Source of the DNA: Oscillospiraceae bacterium
GTDB lineage: Bacteria > Bacillota > Clostridia > Oscillospirales > Oscillospiraceae
Assembly (NCBI GenBank): GCA_017550645.1
Contig: JAFZOI010000007.1
Location: forward strand, 1 to 64,000
DNA length: 64,000 nucleotides
Direction: 5' to 3'
Position numbers and translations under genes: made by a program. The notes under the pieces are model-generated. The model saw only the letters and a program-made list of their open reading frames with translations. It searched no databases and was not told the DNA's origin. How positions within the stretch are numbered: position 1 is the first letter of the stretch; each line of letters begins with the position of its first letter. Of this stretch, positions 1 through 8,347 are shown in pieces.

Positions 1-162
1 ATGCCGCACGCCCTCTTGTCAAGGACTTTTTTCCCGGTCAGGCGCACTTTTAGCGCCCTTCCCTTGGCGGACAGCTTCGCTAATATACCACCTACCTACA
101 CCCATGTCAAGTACTTTTTTCATCTTTTTTATCCTTTTTTCCGATCGATCGCAAAATATCGC
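1..162. other. Window edge without a supported gene
   Basis: No coding region is convincing here. The stretch is locally AT-rich (T-runs at about 115-140) compared with the GC-rich surroundings. It probably is intergenic sequence belonging to a gene outside the window. The long plus-strand open frame across this region is antisense to the CaiB gene and has an Ala/Arg/Gly/Glu-rich composition typical of a shadow frame. Confidence 0.5.
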
Positions 163-200
163 AAAAAGGCCCTCCCGTGCGGCTTTGCGCAAGGGAGGGC
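163..200 (-). terminator. Intrinsic terminator of the dehydratase operon
   Basis: An 8-bp GC stem (169-176 with 193-200) is flanked by A-residues on the left, which read as a T-run on the minus strand. A T-run also follows on the plus strand, so it may work in both directions. It lies just after the stop of the CaiB gene and closes the operon that starts near 4650. Confidence 0.75.
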
Positions 201-219
201 GAGGCTTTTTTCAGGCTTT

Positions 220-1482
220 TCAGACGACTTCCCATCGGTGCTCGGCGGCCAGCTCCGGCGTCTGGACGAACATCGCGCCGGACTTCTGCAGGGCCTCTAT
301 CTCCTCCTCGGAATACCCGAGCTCGCGGAGTATCTCGGGGCCGTTCTCGCCGATGTGCGGGCCGCGGGGCACGGCGATCTCCGTCTCGGAGGCGAAGGTG
401 CCGGGCGTGTGGGTTATCTTCAGCTTGTTCCCGCTCTCGCATTCGAGGTCGTAGAAGCAGCCGCTGGCGGAGGCCTGCGGGTCCTCGACGATCTCCTGCC
501 AGCTGTAGCAGCGGGAATACGGGATATCGCCCGCGCGGAGGATATCCTCCCACTCGGCGCAGGTCTTCGCGGCGAAGGTCGCCTCGAGCTCGGTCACGAG
601 CTCGGCGAGAGTGCCCCTTTCGACCATCTCCATCTGCGGGTAATACTTTCCGCTGTCGGCGAGGTCGGCTCTGCCTATGACGCGGCAGAAATGATCGAAG
701 CGCGGATTGTAGTCGGGCATGCAGCACTGGATGATGCGGTCGTCGGAGGTCGTATACGAGCCGTTGAGAGGGTTGGGGTACTCGTGCGCGTCGATGGGAT
801 AGCGGCGCGCGTCGCCGTCGTACTGTGCGGCGAGGAGCATGATGCTCATATTGTATACGGCGGTGCCGTAGAGACTGACGGAGACGAGGTCTCCTCTCCC
901 CGAGCGCTGCACGCCGTAGAGCGCCGTGATGATGGCGGCTGCGAGGGCTATGCCGACGTTATTGTCGCCGAGGCCGGCGAGCATGGGCATCGCGGGGCCG
1001 CCGGGGCGGCGCAGGTTATGCGTATAGCCGCCGCGCGCGAGGAAAGCGGTCATGTCGTAGCCGGGGAGGTCCTTGTCCGGGCCCTCCATGCCGTAGCCGG
1101 TGCACATGCCGTAGACAAGGCGCGGATAGCGCTCCTTGAGCGTCTCGTAGTCGAGGCCGGCGCGCTCGAGCGCCTGCTGGCGCCAGTTCGTGACGAGCAC
1201 GTCCGCAGTGTCGAGAAGGCGCATGAATGCCTCCTTGCCGGCGGGGTCCTTGAGATTGAGCGCGATGCAGCGCTTGCCGCCGTTGAGGTACTCCCAGGTC
1301 GTATTCTCGAGCTGATCCTGCGGCCTGCCCTCCTGAACGGCGGAATAGCGCAGGGGCTCGCCCTTGACCCCCTCTATGATGATGACGTCGGCGCCGCGGT
1401 CGGCGAGGTAACGTGTGGCGGCCGGGGCTGCGACGAAATTGGCAAGCTGGATCACCCGGATCCCGGAAAGTGCGCGTTCCAT
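220..1482 (-). CDS. CaiB/BaiF family CoA transferase (2-hydroxyacyl-CoA system)
   Basis: This 420-residue protein is a class III CoA transferase, which moves CoA between two carboxylic acids through an aspartyl-CoA adduct. The N-terminal Rossmann part (residues 5-40) and the signature GYDMTAFLARGG around residues 141-152 are present, with the catalytic Asp at 143. That signature resembles the FldA/HadA branch that activates 2-hydroxy acids for dehydration. It is the last gene of an operon with an activase and both subunits of a 2-hydroxyacyl-CoA dehydratase, so its likely job is to load CoA onto the 2-hydroxy acid and recover it from the product. The acid itself (phenyllactate-, hydroxyisocaproate- or lactate-like) cannot be told from sequence. 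Confidence 0.88.
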   Translation of the reverse strand: MERALSGIRVIQLANFVAAPAATRYLADRGADVIIIEGVKGEPLRYSAVQEGRPQDQLENTTWEYLNGGKRCIALNLKDPAGKEAFMRLLDTADVLVTNWRQQALERAGLDYETLKERYPRLVYGMCTGYGMEGPDKDLPGYDMTAFLARGGYTHNLRRPGGPAMPMLAGLGDNNVGIALAAAIITALYGVQRSGRGDLVSVSLYGTAVYNMSIMLLAAQYDGDARRYPIDAHEYPNPLNGSYTTSDDRIIQCCMPDYNPRFDHFCRVIGRADLADSGKYYPQMEMVERGTLAELVTELEATFAAKTCAEWEDILRAGDIPYSRCYSWQEIVEDPQASASGCFYDLECESGNKLKITHTPGTFASETEIAVPRGPHIGENGPEILRELGYSEEEIEALQKSGAMFVQTPELAAEHRWEVV

Positions 1483-1503
1483 ATGATTTCTCCTTATCTA
1501 TGA

Positions 1504-2613
1504 TCAGTCGAGTCTCTCGCAAAACGCCTCGAGCATCGTCTCCGCCTGGCCGAAATTGACCATCTGGCGGTCGAGCTCGACGGAGAGGAAGGGTATCCCC
1601 GCCTCGGCGCAGGCTTTTTTGATGATGACGAGGTCGAATTCCTCGGGGTCGCAGAACTTGGTCAGCAGCAGCAGGAGGCCGGAGGCTCCCGTCCCGCGCA
1701 CGGTATCGACGAGCATGGCGGCCCTGTGCTTAGAGGGATCGAGCAGCACGGAGCAGTCGCCCATGGCGGCGAATTTCGCGGCGAGAGCGTCGAGCGGGTC
1801 GCCCGTCTCGGGCGCGTCGGTCCTGTACTGCCTGCTCTCGGCAGCGACGTCGTCGGCCGCTATGCGCAGGCCGAGCTCGTCGAGCTTACCCAGCAGCGCG
1901 GGGCTGTCGGCGAGGATGCCCGTCGTCACGACGGAGGGACCGGAGGCGGGCTCCGTCCCCTCGAGGGCGGCGAGCAGCTCCTTCACGAGCGCGGTGTGCT
2001 CCTCCTTGAGCATGAAAAACGCGCTCTTGAAGACCGCGCTGCGGTCGTAGGCCGAAACGGCGGCGTACTTTCCCGCCTCGCGGGCGAAGCGGCGCATGAC
2101 GGCGTTGTGCTCGTTATAAACTTTCAACGAATTTGCGAGCGCGTCTGTGGAAAACTTCGCGCCGGTCGCGGCCTCGAGGTCGCGTATGACGCGCAGATAT
2201 CCGGCCTTCGCGAAGGCTCGGCCGGCCTCGTTCGCGCGGTTTTGCGGATAGGTCATCGGGACGAACGGGATGGACGGCACGGCGTACTTCCAGTTCTGCC
2301 CGAGCACCTTGAGGCTGTCGCAGAGCGACGGGATAACTATCGCGGACGCCCCGTCGTACGTCCCGCGCATGCCGAGCTCGACTATGGACTGCGCTATCGA
2401 GCATATAAACGCCGGGAAATATCGCTTCGAGCGCTCGAGCAGAGTGTCGGCGCCCCAGACCCCCATAGGTACGAGCCCCATGGAGTGGACGATCTCCTCG
2501 GGGGTGTATACCGGCGCCGTGAGGACGATCTTTTTCCCCTCGGCGAGGTATCTCTCCTTCATCTTGGCGGGGTCGGCGGCGCGGAATGCTTCAAGTATCT
2601 CGCGGAGCTCCAT
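1504..2613 (-). CDS. 2-hydroxyacyl-CoA dehydratase, smaller (beta-type) subunit
   Basis: About 369 residues of the HgdB/FldC/HadC family. With its partner it carries a [4Fe-4S] cluster and removes water from R-2-hydroxyacyl-CoA after one-electron activation. Family hallmarks seen are the opening KIVLTAPVYTPEEI segment, a conserved Cys in VIPSLCDSLK, and a C-terminal TKFCDPEEFD motif; the two cysteines are plausible cluster ligands. An ATG at 2613 follows the upstream stop by one base and has an AGG Shine-Dalgarno element about 8 bases before it. A GTG at 2622 would overlap the previous gene and has its ribosome site too close, so I prefer 2613. Tight spacing to both neighbours indicates translational coupling. 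Confidence 0.88.
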   Translation of the reverse strand: MELREILEAFRAADPAKMKERYLAEGKKIVLTAPVYTPEEIVHSMGLVPMGVWGADTLLERSKRYFPAFICSIAQSIVELGMRGTYDGASAIVIPSLCDSLKVLGQNWKYAVPSIPFVPMTYPQNRANEAGRAFAKAGYLRVIRDLEAATGAKFSTDALANSLKVYNEHNAVMRRFAREAGKYAAVSAYDRSAVFKSAFFMLKEEHTALVKELLAALEGTEPASGPSVVTTGILADSPALLGKLDELGLRIAADDVAAESRQYRTDAPETGDPLDALAAKFAAMGDCSVLLDPSKHRAAMLVDTVRGTGASGLLLLLTKFCDPEEFDLVIIKKACAEAGIPFLSVELDRQMVNFGQAETMLEAFCERLD

Positions 2614-2614
2614 T

Positions 2615-3841
2615 TCAGGCACCTGCCTTTCTGGATTCCATTATCTCCGTCAGGCCCTGCACGCGCGTATCGTACTGGGCCTCGGAGAAGTTGCGCGGGT
2701 CGGCCTGATCGCCGTCGAAGCTGACGACGGGGATATCGCAGGCCTCGCCTATCTGGCGGCTCATCTCGGGCATGAAGCCGCTCCAGAGCTTGCAGGAGCG
2801 GTTGGTATGCACGAGCAGACCGTCTACGCCTATTGCGTTACACAGGCGGATGCGCTTGTCGCGCGCCGTCTCGAGATTTATCGCGTTCGGGACCTTGCAG
2901 TAGGCCTCGATCATGCCGTCGAAATCGTCGTATATAAAGCCGAAGGCGTCGGCGTATATGGTCGAGACCATGTTTATCCCGCGGGACTTGAGCCCCGTCG
3001 ACGTGACGCGAAGCCACGGCCAGCAGGCTATGCCCTCGAACATGATGCGGTATTTTTCCTCGGCGCGGAACGTGCTCTCGCCGTTTTCGATGTTCTCGCG
3101 GTACTCCTTGGCGAGCAGCTCCATCGCCTCGGCGGCCTCGGGCTTGCCGCGCGCGGTGACCATGACGGCCATGTGGTTGAGAAGGTCGAAGCCGTTGAAG
3201 GGCGAGGGGCGAGCGGCGGCCAGCGCAGTCGCCTCCAGCCACGCGCGGGAGGTACGGCAGGAATTGGCCATGACCTCGCGGAAGCGCTCGTCGCTCCACT
3301 TCTTCCCCGTTATCTCCTCGAGCTGCCTGACCGCGTCGAGAAACTGCGCCTTGACGTACTCTATCTCGTCGCGGCTGACCTCGTTGTCGGGATTGAACGG
3401 GATATCTATCATTATGAGCGGTATGCCCAGCTCCTTGGAGAGGTTTTCATACCACTTTGTCATGCAGCTGCAGATATTGTTGCAGCAGAGCATGAAATCC
3501 GGCATGGGCATATTCTGCGCGGGCTCGTCCTTTATCTTCGCGTAGGCGAGGCTGATGCGCGCGTAGGCGCAGATGTCGTTGGAATAGCCCTCGTCCTCGG
3601 CGATGGAGCAGAGCTTCTCGCCCTGACCGCGCGCGGCAATGCCGGCGGCCTGATTTTCCGGATAGCAGACGGGGATGCCGAGCGTCTCCGGCAGCTCGAC
3701 GGGGAAATTGCTCGCGCACCAGCCGACCTTCTCGCCGCGCTCCTTGGCGGCCTGCGCGTCGGAATAGGCCTTGGCGGCGATCTGATTGAGCTTGTACTTG
3801 GCGCTGTTCGGGTCCTGAGAGGAACCTTTTCTGACTTCCAT
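2615..3841 (-). CDS. 2-hydroxyacyl-CoA dehydratase, larger (alpha-type) subunit
   Basis: This 408-residue protein belongs to the HgdA/FldB/HadB family and forms the dehydratase heterodimer with the following gene product. Visible features are GWCASNFPVELPE near residue 40, which carries one candidate cluster Cys, and LCCNNICSCMTKWYE near residue 120. A second CoA/cluster domain contains LLVHTNRSCKLWSGFMPEM near residues 360-380. Length matches the family. The start at 3841 has a textbook AAGGAG ribosome site 6 bases upstream. It begins 3 bases after the activase gene ends. The reaction is a radical (ketyl) elimination of water, which is oxygen sensitive, so a strict anaerobe is expected. Confidence 0.9.
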   Translation of the reverse strand: MEVRKGSSQDPNSAKYKLNQIAAKAYSDAQAAKERGEKVGWCASNFPVELPETLGIPVCYPENQAAGIAARGQGEKLCSIAEDEGYSNDICAYARISLAYAKIKDEPAQNMPMPDFMLCCNNICSCMTKWYENLSKELGIPLIMIDIPFNPDNEVSRDEIEYVKAQFLDAVRQLEEITGKKWSDERFREVMANSCRTSRAWLEATALAAARPSPFNGFDLLNHMAVMVTARGKPEAAEAMELLAKEYRENIENGESTFRAEEKYRIMFEGIACWPWLRVTSTGLKSRGINMVSTIYADAFGFIYDDFDGMIEAYCKVPNAINLETARDKRIRLCNAIGVDGLLVHTNRSCKLWSGFMPEMSRQIGEACDIPVVSFDGDQADPRNFSEAQYDTRVQGLTEIMESRKAGA

Positions 3842-3844
3842 GTT

Positions 3845-4624
3845 TTACTCCTTGCTTCGCCTTCCGGCGGCGTATATCGCCGCGCCCATCGCCCCGAAGA
3901 GCTGGGCGCGCTCATCGTATAAAACGGGAACGTGCAGATATTCCGAGAGCGCGGCGCGCACGGCGGCGTTTTTCGCCACGCCGCCGCTCATGCAGACGGG
4001 GGCCTTCACGTCGAGCCGCCTCGCGAGGCTCCCCACGCGGGTCGCGACGGAGCGGCATATCCCCGCGATCACGTCCTCGACGGCGGCGCCTGCGGCGAGC
4101 TGGCTGATGACCTCGCTCTCGGCGAAGACGGTGCAGGTATTGGAGATGGAGGCGGGCGACTTCGAGCGCGCGGCGGCCTCGGCGAAGGAATCCACCGTGC
4201 GGTGCAGCAGCGCGGCCATGACGTCGAGAAAGCGCCCCGTCCCGGCGGCGCACTTGTCGTTCATGACGAACTCGGCCATGTTCCCGCCGACGTCTATGGA
4301 GATGACCTTCGCGTCCTGCCCGCCGACGTCTATGAGCGTGCGCAGGCCGGGAAAGACGAACACCCCGCCCAGACAGTGGCAAGTCAGCTCGCTCGCGCGA
4401 AGGTCGGCGTCCTTCCACATGGCGCGGCCGTACCCCGTCGCGCAGACGCAGTCTATATCCCCGCGGGACATGCCGAGCTCCGTCAGCGCGTCCTCAAACG
4501 CGGCCTGCGGCCCGTCCGTCCCGACGCCGGAATCGCGCAGCGTGAGCGCGCGGAACTCGCGTCCGTCCTCGAGCACGGCGCATTTGGCCGTCGTCGAGCC
4601 TATGTCGATGCCAAGCGTGAGCAT
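3845..4624 (-). CDS. 2-hydroxyacyl-CoA dehydratase activase (archerase)
   Basis: A 259-residue ASKHA-fold ATPase of the HgdC/FldI/HadI family. It forms a homodimer that holds one [4Fe-4S] cluster between subunits. It uses ATP hydrolysis to inject a low-potential electron into the dehydratase. The phosphate loop GIDIGSTT (5-12) is present, as are the two cluster cysteines expected for the family: Cys125 in NDKCAAGTG and Cys164 in NTCTVFAESEV. It is the first gene of the operon, directly behind a strong promoter. The gene order activase-subunit-subunit-CoA transferase differs from the C. difficile had locus, where the transferase comes first. Confidence 0.93.
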   Translation of the reverse strand: MLTLGIDIGSTTAKCAVLEDGREFRALTLRDSGVGTDGPQAAFEDALTELGMSRGDIDCVCATGYGRAMWKDADLRASELTCHCLGGVFVFPGLRTLIDVGGQDAKVISIDVGGNMAEFVMNDKCAAGTGRFLDVMAALLHRTVDSFAEAAARSKSPASISNTCTVFAESEVISQLAAGAAVEDVIAGICRSVATRVGSLARRLDVKAPVCMSGGVAKNAAVRAALSEYLHVPVLYDERAQLFGAMGAAIYAAGRRSKE

Positions 4625-4656
4625 TTCCCGCCCTCCCGAAACAGTTTATCCGTTAA

Positions 4657-4686
4657 ATTATAGCATCTTCCCTGCGCGGGTGTCAA
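4657..4686 (-). promoter_or_regulatory. Promoter of the 2-hydroxyacyl-CoA dehydratase operon
   Basis: On the minus strand a perfect TTGACA (4686-4681) is separated by 18 bases from a perfect TATAAT (4662-4657), with an extended TG before the -10. Transcription would start near 4650, giving a leader of about 25 bases before the activase gene. No operator-like palindrome is visible beside it. Confidence 0.85.
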
Positions 4687-4702
4687 TCGCGCGAAGACGC
4701 AC

Positions 4703-4735
4703 AAAAAGGAACGCCGCTCCGAAAAGCGGCGTTCC
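4703..4735 (-). terminator. Intrinsic terminator of the lipoprotein gene
   Basis: A perfect 11-bp stem (4708-4718 with 4725-4735) with a 6-base loop is followed on the minus strand by five T residues. It insulates the lipoprotein gene from the dehydratase promoter immediately downstream. Confidence 0.85.
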
Positions 4736-4767
4736 CGTGTGCGGTCATTTCAGGCCGGATCGCCCGG

Positions 4768-6084
4768 TCATCTCTTCTCGGTGAGCTCGTAATCGAGGAT
4801 ATAGGACCAGACCTTGACGGAATCTATATCGTTATAGGTATATCCCTCCGGAAGCCAGTAGATATACACGCTGAAGTCGAGCGTCTGGTCTGCTTCGAGG
4901 CATTCGGTATCGTAGAATTCGTGGGAGCAGATGAGCGCACCGTTCGCGTCATAGTAAGAAATATACGTCTTGTAGGAATAGTGCGCGGTCGCCCATTTTT
5001 CATTGTTGTTGTTCAATCCGGCGAGGAAATCGCCGGTGTCGTTGTATATCGTCCCGTTGACGCATCCGGCGGCCTTGTCGTAATAGACGTTCGACAGCGG
5101 CATCCTGTGGATGTACTCTTCTTTCATGGGGTTGATCATGATATCGTCGAGCTCGACGGTCATATCCGGAGAGAGGGACGTATAACTGTTTTGGAAACGG
5201 CTCGAGCTGACCCATTCGATGAAGGCTCCGTCCTCGCCGGGACGCAGTACCTCGGGATTGCGCCCGTAGCAGGTCGTGTCATAGACAACGGTCCCGTCCT
5301 TGTCGCGGATGACGAGATGCAGGTCTCGCAGATATACCGTCTCGCTGCCGGAGTTATATACGGGGATAAGGACCTTCTGGACCACATTGCCGCCGGAGTT
5401 TATGGCGTTGAATATCCGCGGCTCGCCGAGCGTATAGTCGCCATCCGGGAGATCGTCGAAGGACGCCTGATACGCCTCGTATTCGGCCTCGGTCATGGTC
5501 GTATAGACGCTGATCCAGTCCTTGTACTCATAGGTGAGTATTCGGCGGGAGAAGGAGAAAAGGATCTCTTCCCCGTTATCCAGCCGGAACGCGCCGGCGT
5601 ACGAGCCGGGAAGCCCCGTCTCCTTGACGTAGTTTATCTCGGCCTCGTCGAAATCCCACGTGAAGTCATGGCGCTCGTCGTCGAAGACGAGCGTGCCCGT
5701 CCCGTCGGCGCGGAGAGAGACGGTCGGCTCGGTGGCGGCGATGCGCTCTTCCTCCTTCCGCTGCTCCTCATACACCCACGTCGCGCCCCAATCGTCGCCG
5801 CCGAGGCCTATCTGGATGAAGCGGTAATCCCCTATCATGGAGCTGAAAAACTCCTCCTCGGGCGTGAGTTCCGGGGTGTCCGACGGCGCGGGGCCGTTCG
5901 AGGGCCCGGACGTGGTCTTAGGCGGCTTTTCCGTCTTGCCGCCGGACTTCGTCGGCTCAGGGTCGGCGGAGGTCCCGGGCCTGTCGGCGGCTTCCTCCGC
6001 TTTCTTTATGAGCGAGCCGCAGCCTGCAAGCGAGGCCAGCAGGGCGACGGCGAGCAGGGCGGCGAGCATCCTTTTCAGTTTCAT
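4768..6084 (-). CDS. Large secreted lipoprotein of unknown function
   Basis: A 438-residue protein with a basic, hydrophobic signal peptide and a lipobox LASLAGC, so Cys22 would be lipidated and the protein anchored outside the membrane. Residues 25-75 are a low-complexity Pro/Thr/Ser/Lys spacer. The rest looks like beta-rich extracellular domains with many Tyr, Asp and Gly. The middle (about 230-330) resembles FxLyD/immunoglobulin-like folds often seen in clostridial lipoproteins, with phrases such as GSETVYLRDLHLVIRD, but I do not recognise a defined family. It is a single-gene unit between its own terminator and the ene-reductase gene. No enzymatic motif is evident. Confidence 0.8.
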   Translation of the reverse strand: MKLKRMLAALLAVALLASLAGCGSLIKKAEEAADRPGTSADPEPTKSGGKTEKPPKTTSGPSNGPAPSDTPELTPEEEFFSSMIGDYRFIQIGLGGDDWGATWVYEEQRKEEERIAATEPTVSLRADGTGTLVFDDERHDFTWDFDEAEINYVKETGLPGSYAGAFRLDNGEEILFSFSRRILTYEYKDWISVYTTMTEAEYEAYQASFDDLPDGDYTLGEPRIFNAINSGGNVVQKVLIPVYNSGSETVYLRDLHLVIRDKDGTVVYDTTCYGRNPEVLRPGEDGAFIEWVSSSRFQNSYTSLSPDMTVELDDIMINPMKEEYIHRMPLSNVYYDKAAGCVNGTIYNDTGDFLAGLNNNNEKWATAHYSYKTYISYYDANGALICSHEFYDTECLEADQTLDFSVYIYWLPEGYTYNDIDSVKVWSYILDYELTEKR

Positions 6085-6166
6085 GAGTCGTCTCCTTTCT
6101 TTCGGCGGCGTCTTTCAAATGGTCCGCCCGGTCCGCGGAGGGCCGGGCGGAAAAACGTTTGCTCTA

Positions 6167-8176
6167 TCAGATATGCAGAGCGGCCTGGAACGCCTGATTG
6201 ACGGCGGTGCCTATCGTACCGAGCTTCTTGACGTCGCCCACGAGGCGGACGCTCGTCTCCGGCGCGCTGCGGCGCAGCTCCTCGGCCTTCGCCGTCAGCG
6301 GCTTCATGCCGACCGCGAGCAGGACCGTATCGGCCTCGAGCTCTATCTTCTCGCCGGTGACCTGATTGACGCAGATGACCTTGTCGTCGGTGACCTCGGC
6401 GAGAGCCGTCTCATAGTAGGACGGGAAGCGGCCGGAGTCGACGATGGTGCGGAACTCGCGGTAGCTCGTGCCGGAGCTGGAGTGGATGTTCCTGAAGCAG
6501 GCTTCCTTCTCCTGCATCTCGACGACGGTCACGTCCTTGCCCTGATCGGCGAAATCGAGCGCAGCCTCGAGGCCGACGGCGCCGGCGCCGACGATGACTA
6601 TCTTGTCGCCGACGGCGACCTTGCCGGTCTCGGCGTCGGGCGCCCAGTGGACGTGCGGCTTGTCGATGCCGGGGACCTTCGGAATGATGGGCTCGGAGCC
6701 TACGGCGATGATGATGGCGTCGTATTTCTCCGCGTCGAGGATCTCCTTGGTGACCTCGGTGTTCATTATCTTGCGGGCCGGGCATTTCTCGGCCTGACGG
6801 ATGAGCCAGTCGAGGTAGTCGCGGCAGTCTATCTTGAACGGAGGCGCGGCCGCGCCGAGGACGTTGCCGCCGAGGTGGTCGCTCTTTTCATAGAGCGTGA
6901 CGTCGTGGCCCCTGTCGACGAGGGTCGTCATGGCGGTTATGCCCGCGACGCCGCCGCCGACGACGGCGACCTTCTTCTTGACCGGCGCGGGGGGAACGAG
7001 CCCGTCCTTGAGCTCGCTCGTGAGCGCGGAGATCGGGTTAACGGCGCAGTAGATGCCCTTGGGGACCATGAGGTGCTTGGTGCAGGTGTCGCAGCGCAGG
7101 CAGGGGCGCCTGTCCTCGGGCCTGTCTTCGGCGTACTTTCTCGGCATGTCGGGGTCGGCCATGAGCGGACGGCACATCGCCACGAAGTCGGCCCAGCCGT
7201 TGGCGATTATCTCCTCGGCCATGTCGATGCTGACGATGGAGCCGACGGTCGTCACGAGAAGGTCGGGATAGGCCTTCTTGACGTCGCGCGCGTAGTGGAC
7301 GTTGAAGCCGCGCGGCATCATGTAGTTCTGGCACCAGTTCCTGTAATAGCGCATATCGAAGTCGCTGTGCAGGCCGGCGGAGACGTGGCAGATGTCGATG
7401 TGATCCTTGAGGTAGCCGATGAGCTGGAGCGTCTCGTCAAAGTGCATGCCCTCGTCGGCGATCTCGTCGGCGGAGATGCGGAATTCGATGACGAAGTCCT
7501 CGCCGCACTTGCGGCGTATCGCGTCGCAGACCTCGATGGCGAAGCGGGCGCGGTTTTCCGTGCTGCCGCCGTATTCGTCGGTGCGCTTGTTGTAGAGCGG
7601 GCTGGTGAACTGGCTGATGAGGTTTCCGTGGCCGCCGTGGAGCAGGCAGATGTCGATGCCGGCCTTCTTCATGTGGTAGGCGGCTGTGGCGAACTTGTCG
7701 ACCGTCTCCTTGATCTTTTCCTTCGTCATCTCGATCGACGGGATGGGATCGCGGCCGAAGCGCTTTGCGCGGGTCATCTCGCTGGCGGTTATGATGGAGG
7801 AGGCGCTGAACGGCGCGTGGCCGACCGTCTCGAAGGCGGTGTCCTTGCCGTTGTGGTTTATCTCCAGCGACGCATGGCAGTCGTACTCCTTGGCCATGTC
7901 GGCATAGCGCGTCAGCGGGAGGACGCAGCGGTCGTCGTTGAGCTCGAGCTGGAACGCCTCGTCCTTGCTCTCGGTGATGTCGATGGAGGCGTTGCCGACG
8001 TACATGATGGCGGCGCCGCCGCGGGCGATCATGCGGAACCAGTCGACGAACTCGGGCGTTATGAGGCCGTCCCTGCCGGAGAGGTTGGTGGAGGGCGGCG
8101 CGAGGATGATGCGGTTTTTGAAGTCGATGCCCCTTATTTTGATAGGGGAGAAAACATGAGAATATCTGGATCCCAC
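6167..8176 (-). CDS. NADH:flavin oxidoreductase / 2,4-dienoyl-CoA reductase-like ene-reductase
   Basis: A 669-residue three-part enzyme of the FadH/BaiCD/enoate reductase type that reduces activated C=C bonds. Residues 1-355 are an Old Yellow Enzyme barrel with the FMN-site segment HGGHGNLISQFTSP (180-193) and NKRTDEYGGS. Cysteines 359, 362, 365 and 377 bind a [4Fe-4S] cluster; the first three are spaced CxxCxxC rather than the usual CxxCxxxC. Residues 402 onward are an FAD/NAD domain with GGGVAG (407-412) and a second GAGAVG dinucleotide loop. The GTG start at 8176 has AAAGGAG 7 bases upstream. It may reduce the enoyl product of the neighbouring dehydratase, but this is inference, as it has its own promoter. 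Confidence 0.88.
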   Translation of the reverse strand: MGSRYSHVFSPIKIRGIDFKNRIILAPPSTNLSGRDGLITPEFVDWFRMIARGGAAIMYVGNASIDITESKDEAFQLELNDDRCVLPLTRYADMAKEYDCHASLEINHNGKDTAFETVGHAPFSASSIITASEMTRAKRFGRDPIPSIEMTKEKIKETVDKFATAAYHMKKAGIDICLLHGGHGNLISQFTSPLYNKRTDEYGGSTENRARFAIEVCDAIRRKCGEDFVIEFRISADEIADEGMHFDETLQLIGYLKDHIDICHVSAGLHSDFDMRYYRNWCQNYMMPRGFNVHYARDVKKAYPDLLVTTVGSIVSIDMAEEIIANGWADFVAMCRPLMADPDMPRKYAEDRPEDRRPCLRCDTCTKHLMVPKGIYCAVNPISALTSELKDGLVPPAPVKKKVAVVGGGVAGITAMTTLVDRGHDVTLYEKSDHLGGNVLGAAAPPFKIDCRDYLDWLIRQAEKCPARKIMNTEVTKEILDAEKYDAIIIAVGSEPIIPKVPGIDKPHVHWAPDAETGKVAVGDKIVIVGAGAVGLEAALDFADQGKDVTVVEMQEKEACFRNIHSSSGTSYREFRTIVDSGRFPSYYETALAEVTDDKVICVNQVTGEKIELEADTVLLAVGMKPLTAKAEELRRSAPETSVRLVGDVKKLGTIGTAVNQAFQAALHI

Positions 8177-8208
8177 GGGAAATCTCCTTTCACATATGCA
8201 TTTGCTTT

Positions 8209-8237
8209 ATTTTAGCATTTCGCGGCGGGGCTTACAA
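8209..8237 (-). promoter_or_regulatory. Promoter of the ene-reductase gene
   Basis: Minus-strand TTGTAA (8237-8232), 17 bases, then TAAAAT (8214-8209) with an extended TG. It is divergent from the MATE promoter about 35 bases away, so the two genes share a regulatory region. Confidence 0.65.
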
Positions 8238-8271
8238 CACTTTTTTCCGTTTTCCCGAAAGCCGCGCGGGC

Positions 8272-8300
8272 TTGACTTATATTTCCCGAAATGGTATGGT
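8272..8300 (+). promoter_or_regulatory. Promoter of the MATE transporter gene
   Basis: TTGACT (8272-8277), 17-base spacer, TATGGT (8295-8300). The -10 is imperfect, so expression may be modest or activator dependent. Confidence 0.5.
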
Positions 8301-8347
8301 ATAGCTCACGCCTGCGTGCGCGCTATTTCTTTATTCAGAGGTGCCCC

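Noticed and set aside
1..1503. A 500-codon plus-strand frame across the CaiB gene
   Set aside because: It is antisense to a well-supported CoA transferase, lacks a ribosome site and has the Ala/Arg/Glu/Gly bias of a GC-rich shadow frame. The same holds for the long frames opposite ArgS, the S-layer gene, the Mo enzyme and the ene-reductase.
6119..6152. Terminator of the ene-reductase gene
   Set aside because: There is a GC-rich stem (TCCGCCCGG/CCGGGCGGA), but on the minus strand the T-run comes before rather than after it, so it is not a canonical terminator for that gene.
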